A model generated the notes under the pieces. That model saw only the letters and a program-made list of their open reading frames with translations, made no database searches and was not told the origin of the DNA. Below, piece after piece: positions 60,781 to 64,000 of a stretch of 64,000 nucleotides of DNA. The position numbers and the translations under genes were made by a program. The DNA is from Lysinibacillus fusiformis (lineage in GTDB: Bacteria > Bacillota > Bacilli > Bacillales_A > Planococcaceae): contig NZ_CP070490.1 of the NCBI RefSeq assembly GCF_016925635.1, forward strand, positions 3,850,001 through 3,914,000. The letters run 5' to 3'. How positions within the stretch are numbered: the stretch's first letter is position 1; every line of letters begins with the position of its first letter.

Positions 60781-61089
60781 AATTATTGTAATTGCACTTC
60801 AAATTACCTGAGTCAAACAGAGATTAAAGAAAAATTAGGAGCTCCTATTTTTTCGCGTTTTGATCATTTTATTAATTTTGATGAACTATCTTTTGAAGCT
60901 AAAGAAGCCATTATAAACAGAGTGTATGATGAAGAATTACAAAAGTTTAATATTACTGATCAGCAAATAATTGAGAACTGGGATATAAAAAAGAAGCTTA
61001 AAAGTAGTATTTCTTCTTTAAACAATGCAAGGGAAATTAGAAAAATTATGATTCAAATGATGGCATATCCACTTATAGAAAAACTATAG
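60781..61089 (+). pseudogene. C-terminal remnant of a Clp-like AAA+ ATPase
   Basis: An open frame of 102 codons without a start, reading CTSNYLSQTEIKEKLGAPIF, then SRFDHFINFDELSFEAKEAI, and NAREIRKIMIQMMAYPLIEK. CTSN looks like the sensor-1 element, and FSRFD carries the arginine-finger position of Clp-type AAA+ domains, followed by the small helical domain. The Walker A and B parts are missing. It is probably the leftover of an ATPase gene carried by the mobile element. Confidence 0.65.
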
Positions 61090-61113
61090 TTATGAAATTT
61101 TTGAGGAGGAAAC

Positions 61114-61767
61114 ATGGTATCATATAATAAAGAGTATCTAGTAGGCAAACCTGTATGCGAAAAAGAAGAAATTTTAACAGGAGACGATTATTGTATCCAT
61201 AAAAGAGAATTATTAAGAGTTGAATTAAATAAGAAAGGGGAAAAAATAGCTTCAATTATTATGATGAATCCTTCTAAAGCTGATTCTGATCAATCTGACA
61301 CGACAGTAAACAAAATTATTGAAATGTTTCATCAATTACCACAAGGTCAAATGGGTGAAGACATAATATATCTTAATATACTAAACATATTACCTATCTA
61401 TAATTCAAAAAGTAGTGATTTATTAAGCGATTTCGAAAGGATTATAGAATTGAAGTCTGAAAATTTCATGACCGAAATATTAGATAATAATATGAGTATG
61501 ATAGAAAGTAAAATACGAGAATCAGAATATATTATACTTGCTTGGGGAATGCCTAAACAATTTACACTTCCATTATACTATACGCAAGTAGCTAAAGTAT
61601 TACAAATGCTAGACAAATCAGATGAAATATATGTATTGAAAGCTAAGCATCCTACAGGAGACATTGAAGTTTTAACAAAGGACTATTTAAATCCACCACA
61701 CCCATCGAGATGTGAAATATCTGGTTTAGTGAAAGTAATGTTACAATCCCATTTTAGAATAAAGTAA
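61114..61767 (+). CDS. DUF1643 domain-containing protein
   Basis: A 217-residue soluble protein. The DUF1643 signature is clear in KIASIIMMNPSKADSDQSDT and VNKIIEMFHQL, followed by YLNILNILPIYNSKSSDLL. Later come EYIILAWGMPKQ and VLKAKHPTGDIEVLTKDYLN with PPHPSR at the end. The domain's function is not established; it is common in mobile elements and phages. GAGGAGG precedes ATG 61114. It ends at a strong terminator and lies between the TGGACATAAT repeats. Confidence 0.85.
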   Translation: MVSYNKEYLVGKPVCEKEEILTGDDYCIHKRELLRVELNKKGEKIASIIMMNPSKADSDQSDTTVNKIIEMFHQLPQGQMGEDIIYLNILNILPIYNSKSSDLLSDFERIIELKSENFMTEILDNNMSMIESKIRESEYIILAWGMPKQFTLPLYYTQVAKVLQMLDKSDEIYVLKAKHPTGDIEVLTKDYLNPPHPSRCEISGLVKVMLQSHFRIK

Positions 61768-61848
61768 TAATAGCTTCTTAAGAATAATATAGATAGAATT
61801 TATTCTTTTGACTTTTTATATAGAATTGAATCTGCTACCTTAAATAAG

Positions 61849-61884
61849 GGCATGTTTTGATCAATCTTTTTTCAAAACATGCTC
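61849..61884 (+). terminator. Terminator after the DUF1643 gene
   Basis: GGCATGTTTTGA pairs with TCAAAACATGCTC around 11 bases. It is of the same stem family as those at 5440 and 11561. The region 61885-62350 holds no supported gene; a short frame (VKSIRNQSLKSLWIELENRR near 61970-62060) may be a remnant. Confidence 0.8.
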
Positions 61885-62105
61885 TTTGAATTTGTTCTCA
61901 TATCAAGGTTAATATCGTTAATTTAATCGTAAGCCCGTAAGAACATGTTTCTAGGGAAACGTCGAAAACGACGTTAAAAGCATTCGAAACCAATCGTTGA
62001 AAAGTTTATGGATTGAATTGGAAAATAGACGACGAAAAAAATGCGCTTCCAAAGGCTGGGGAATATACACTTAATTGAGTGTATGGTCTGAAAGTATTCT
62101 ACGTA

Positions 62106-62117
62106 TGGACATAATCA
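62106..62117 (+). repeat. Fourth TGGACATAAT repeat
   Basis: TGGACATAATCA, same orientation as the three copies at 60630-60721, about 1.4 kb to the right and 240 bases before the ParA-led operon. Confidence 0.55.
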
Positions 62118-62356
62118 AAATAGGGTATAAAGGTAAATAAAATTTTTAACTTCAAATTGTTGATGTAAAGTGAGTAAATTTCAAACGCCCCTGGTTATAC
62201 CTATTAGAATGTCGTTTATCTGGATGATAAATGTGAAGTAGCTGTTTAACAACGATTTCTATTTTAAATACTTATAAAAATTATAAGGTGAAATATATAA
62301 TAAATGGTAAAATATAATTGTTAAATATTTTATTTTATTATTATTAGGAGGACTTG

Positions 62357-63304
62357 ATGAGTATGCGTGGAACTGTTATTTCGTTAATTAATATGAAAGG
62401 AGGCGTAGGTAAAACAACTTTATGTAGAGAGATTGGATTGTTTTTATCAGAAAAATTCTGTAGATTAAATGATGATGGTACCTCGGACGAATTAAAGGTA
62501 TTATTAATTGATATTGATCCACAGTCAAACTTAACACAATCCCTATTAGAAAATTTAGGGAAAGAATCTGTTGTATACAAATATGATGAAAATGGTGAAA
62601 TCAAAAAGGATAGTAAGGGCAAGCCAATTGTTGAATATAAATGCTCAATTGATAATTTATTTAAAGGTGATATGTCCGGTCTTCAAGAGAAACATATAAT
62701 ATTAGAGCTTTCAGATAATCTTCATTTGATACCGGGAGAACTAGAAACAGTCTTTTTGCAAAGACAACAAAATTCTCAAACTCCATTTGTCTTGAGAAAT
62801 TACATAATTGAAAAAAAATTAAAAGAGAAATATGATTTTATTTTATTAGATTGTCCACCTACATATTCTGTATATACGGAAATGTCTTTTTATGCAAGTG
62901 ATTATTATCTAGTACCGGCTGTACCAGATGCCTATTCAAGTTTAGGTGTTGATTTGTTAGAACGAGTTGTTAAAGATATAGTGCATGGGCAACGCTTTGG
63001 GATTTTCGAACATGCTAGACCGAAAAATATTGGGGTTATTTGGTCTAGAGTAGATTTGAAATATAAACCAAGGCAGCAAGTACATATGGACGCATTATTG
63101 ATTTCAGAAACGATAACTCAAAACGGAATAAAAACTTTAGATAGTTCATTTGAAGAATCAAATAAACTATCTACTTCTCCATTTGAAAAAACAATAATAG
63201 ATAGAAATGATAGTAAGTTAAATGAAATTTTAACTAATATTTGTAAAGAGTTAATAAGCGAGACAGAGGTGGATGTAAATGAAGTTATTGTGGAAAAAGA
63301 GTAA
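62357..63304 (+). CDS. ParA family ATPase
   Basis: A 315-residue protein. The deviant Walker A motif MKGGVGKTT lies at residues 13-21, the A' motif in VLLIDIDPQSNLTQ, and the Walker B-type DFILLDCPPTYS. It is longer than a typical ParA, with an insertion of about 60 residues after the A' motif (KYDENGEIKKDSKGKPI). ATG 62357 has AGGAGG about 5 bases upstream. It overlaps the next gene by 26 bases. A partition or positioning role is possible, but no ParB or centromere repeats are visible. Confidence 0.85.
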   Translation: MSMRGTVISLINMKGGVGKTTLCREIGLFLSEKFCRLNDDGTSDELKVLLIDIDPQSNLTQSLLENLGKESVVYKYDENGEIKKDSKGKPIVEYKCSIDNLFKGDMSGLQEKHIILELSDNLHLIPGELETVFLQRQQNSQTPFVLRNYIIEKKLKEKYDFILLDCPPTYSVYTEMSFYASDYYLVPAVPDAYSSLGVDLLERVVKDIVHGQRFGIFEHARPKNIGVIWSRVDLKYKPRQQVHMDALLISETITQNGIKTLDSSFEESNKLSTSPFEKTIIDRNDSKLNEILTNICKELISETEVDVNEVIVEKE

Positions 63305-63653
63305 GAATTTAGTTTTAAAAGATAGTATTGATCTAACTAAAATGGACTTTTATGCTTTACTAGTTCCTACTATTTTATCCGCAGAAATTTTTGATAAAAA
63401 TATTGATTTGAAAGTGTTAGTAGAAAACTTTAAAGTAGAGAAACCTATCAAAGATTATTTATATGATAATAGAACGGCTTTATTGGCTAGGCTAATTAGG
63501 GAAATAGAGCGTTCGGATGAAGAGAGTTTATCGTATAATATCTTGATTTTAAATGATTTTTTAGACCAAGTTTTTAAATTATCGCTGCAAAATGATATAG
63601 AGTTAATTAATGCTGTGAAGTTATTAAATAAATATTCAAGAAATAAGGTATAA
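63279..63653 (+). CDS. Unknown protein of the ParA operon (124 aa)
   Basis: A 124-residue soluble, helical protein without a recognised domain: KNLVLKDSIDLTKMDFYALL opens it and YNILILNDFLDQVFKLSLQN is near the end. It overlaps the ParA gene by 26 bases with GAGGTGG before its ATG, and the next gene starts 3 bases after its stop, so the three form one operon. It could be the partner of the ATPase (a ParB-like adaptor or an antitoxin), but I see no DNA-binding motif. Confidence 0.6.
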   Translation: MKLLWKKSKNLVLKDSIDLTKMDFYALLVPTILSAEIFDKNIDLKVLVENFKVEKPIKDYLYDNRTALLARLIREIERSDEESLSYNILILNDFLDQVFKLSLQNDIELINAVKLLNKYSRNKV

Positions 63654-63656
63654 CTT

Positions 63657-64000
63657 ATGGGTAGAGAGTGGATATATCAAAATTATTTAGAATATTTGTC
63701 TGAGTACCATCCAAAGTTTTATCAAGTATCAAGTGAAAGCGAAAATTTAAGAACATTATATTTTATGGTAAATGATTTGTACGTCCTTAATGAAAATTTT
63801 CAAGCGGAACGTTTTCAATTGAATAATTATTATAACTTAATAAATGAGTTCAAAGTGTATGCAAGCAGACTATTAATATTGTTACCTTTAAATGATATTT
63901 ATATGATAGATGCTTTATTAAGGCTACTTGTTGAAAAGCTATATAGAATTATTTACAGTTTATATTGTCCATTAAAGACAGAAAGAAACATTAGAAAGCA
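63657..64000 (+). CDS. Unknown protein of the ParA operon, cut by window edge
   Basis: At least 114 residues starting at ATG 63657, 3 bases after the previous stop. It opens GREWIYQNYLEYLSEYHPKF, then a long helical part with YFMVNDLYVLNENFQAERFQ and IYMIDALLRLLVEKLYRIIY. The helical, tyrosine-rich style recalls HEPN-like or other defence-associated proteins, but no catalytic RxxxxH is visible yet. I do not assign a function. The gene continues past the end. Confidence 0.6.
   Translation, partial: MGREWIYQNYLEYLSEYHPKFYQVSSESENLRTLYFMVNDLYVLNENFQAERFQLNNYYNLINEFKVYASRLLILLPLNDIYMIDALLRLLVEKLYRIIYSLYCPLKTERNIRK

Overview
The window reads as chromosomal DNA of a low-G+C, spore-forming Bacillaceae, most like Lysinibacillus or a close relative. 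This rests on AT-rich codon use, strong AGGAGG-type ribosome binding sites with frequent TTG and GTG starts, sporulation and germination genes (a Ger(x)C lipoprotein and a YjcZ-type peptide), a T-box leader, and the Bacillus-type families YkuS, DUF421 and YjgB. No rRNA or tRNA gene and no intact insertion sequence was seen. Genus assignment is inference; no search could be run.

Bases 1-31.8 kb look like ordinary chromosome. Mostly single genes and short operons each have their own terminator: methyltransferase, CPBP protease, a WYL regulator next to a DJ-1/PfpI protein, a TauE-type transporter followed by a PD-(D/E)XK nuclease, several MFS exporters, GerC, YkuS, an amidinotransferase-fold enzyme, LOG protein, MazG-like and Nudix enzymes, a Fic protein with a small antitoxin-like partner, a YjgB-NagZ fusion, a deoD-nucleoside transporter operon and an Lrp-controlled exporter. 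Two unusual tandem arrays sit between convergent genes at 0.22-1.03 kb and 23.04-23.68 kb. Both are built from roughly 21-bp units that start with a TCC-containing core.

Bases 31.9-57.7 kb look like an accessory region. Most genes are small, on the + strand and apparently transcribed singly: membrane proteins, lipoproteins, GNATs, a kinase-like phosphotransferase, an ECF sigma/anti-sigma pair and a stalk-domain protein. About ten of them are followed by a copy of a dispersed repeat of about 70 bp, made of an ATCGGGCGC-like start, a terminator hairpin whose arms co-vary, and a conserved AAGGGCCA...ATTGTTGAATAA-like tail. All copies point the same way. The layout recalls a gene-cassette array, although no integrase is visible. 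Decay products lie among them: a frameshifted VanZ-like gene, an IS3-type transposase remnant, a membrane-protein remnant and an orphan 3' gene end. Inside this region a Fur-controlled siderophore-binding lipoprotein and an AraC regulator carrying a related binding domain form an iron module without a permease. A T-box-controlled amino-acid permease is also present.

Bases 59.6-64 kb look like the left part of a mobile island. A topoisomerase III gene stops a few codons after its active-site tyrosine motif. It is followed by three copies of TGGACATAAT within 92 bp, a 5'-truncated Clp-like AAA ATPase fragment, a DUF1643 gene, a fourth TGGACATAAT copy, and then the start of a ParA-led operon with two unrecognised downstream genes. 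The last of these runs off the window.
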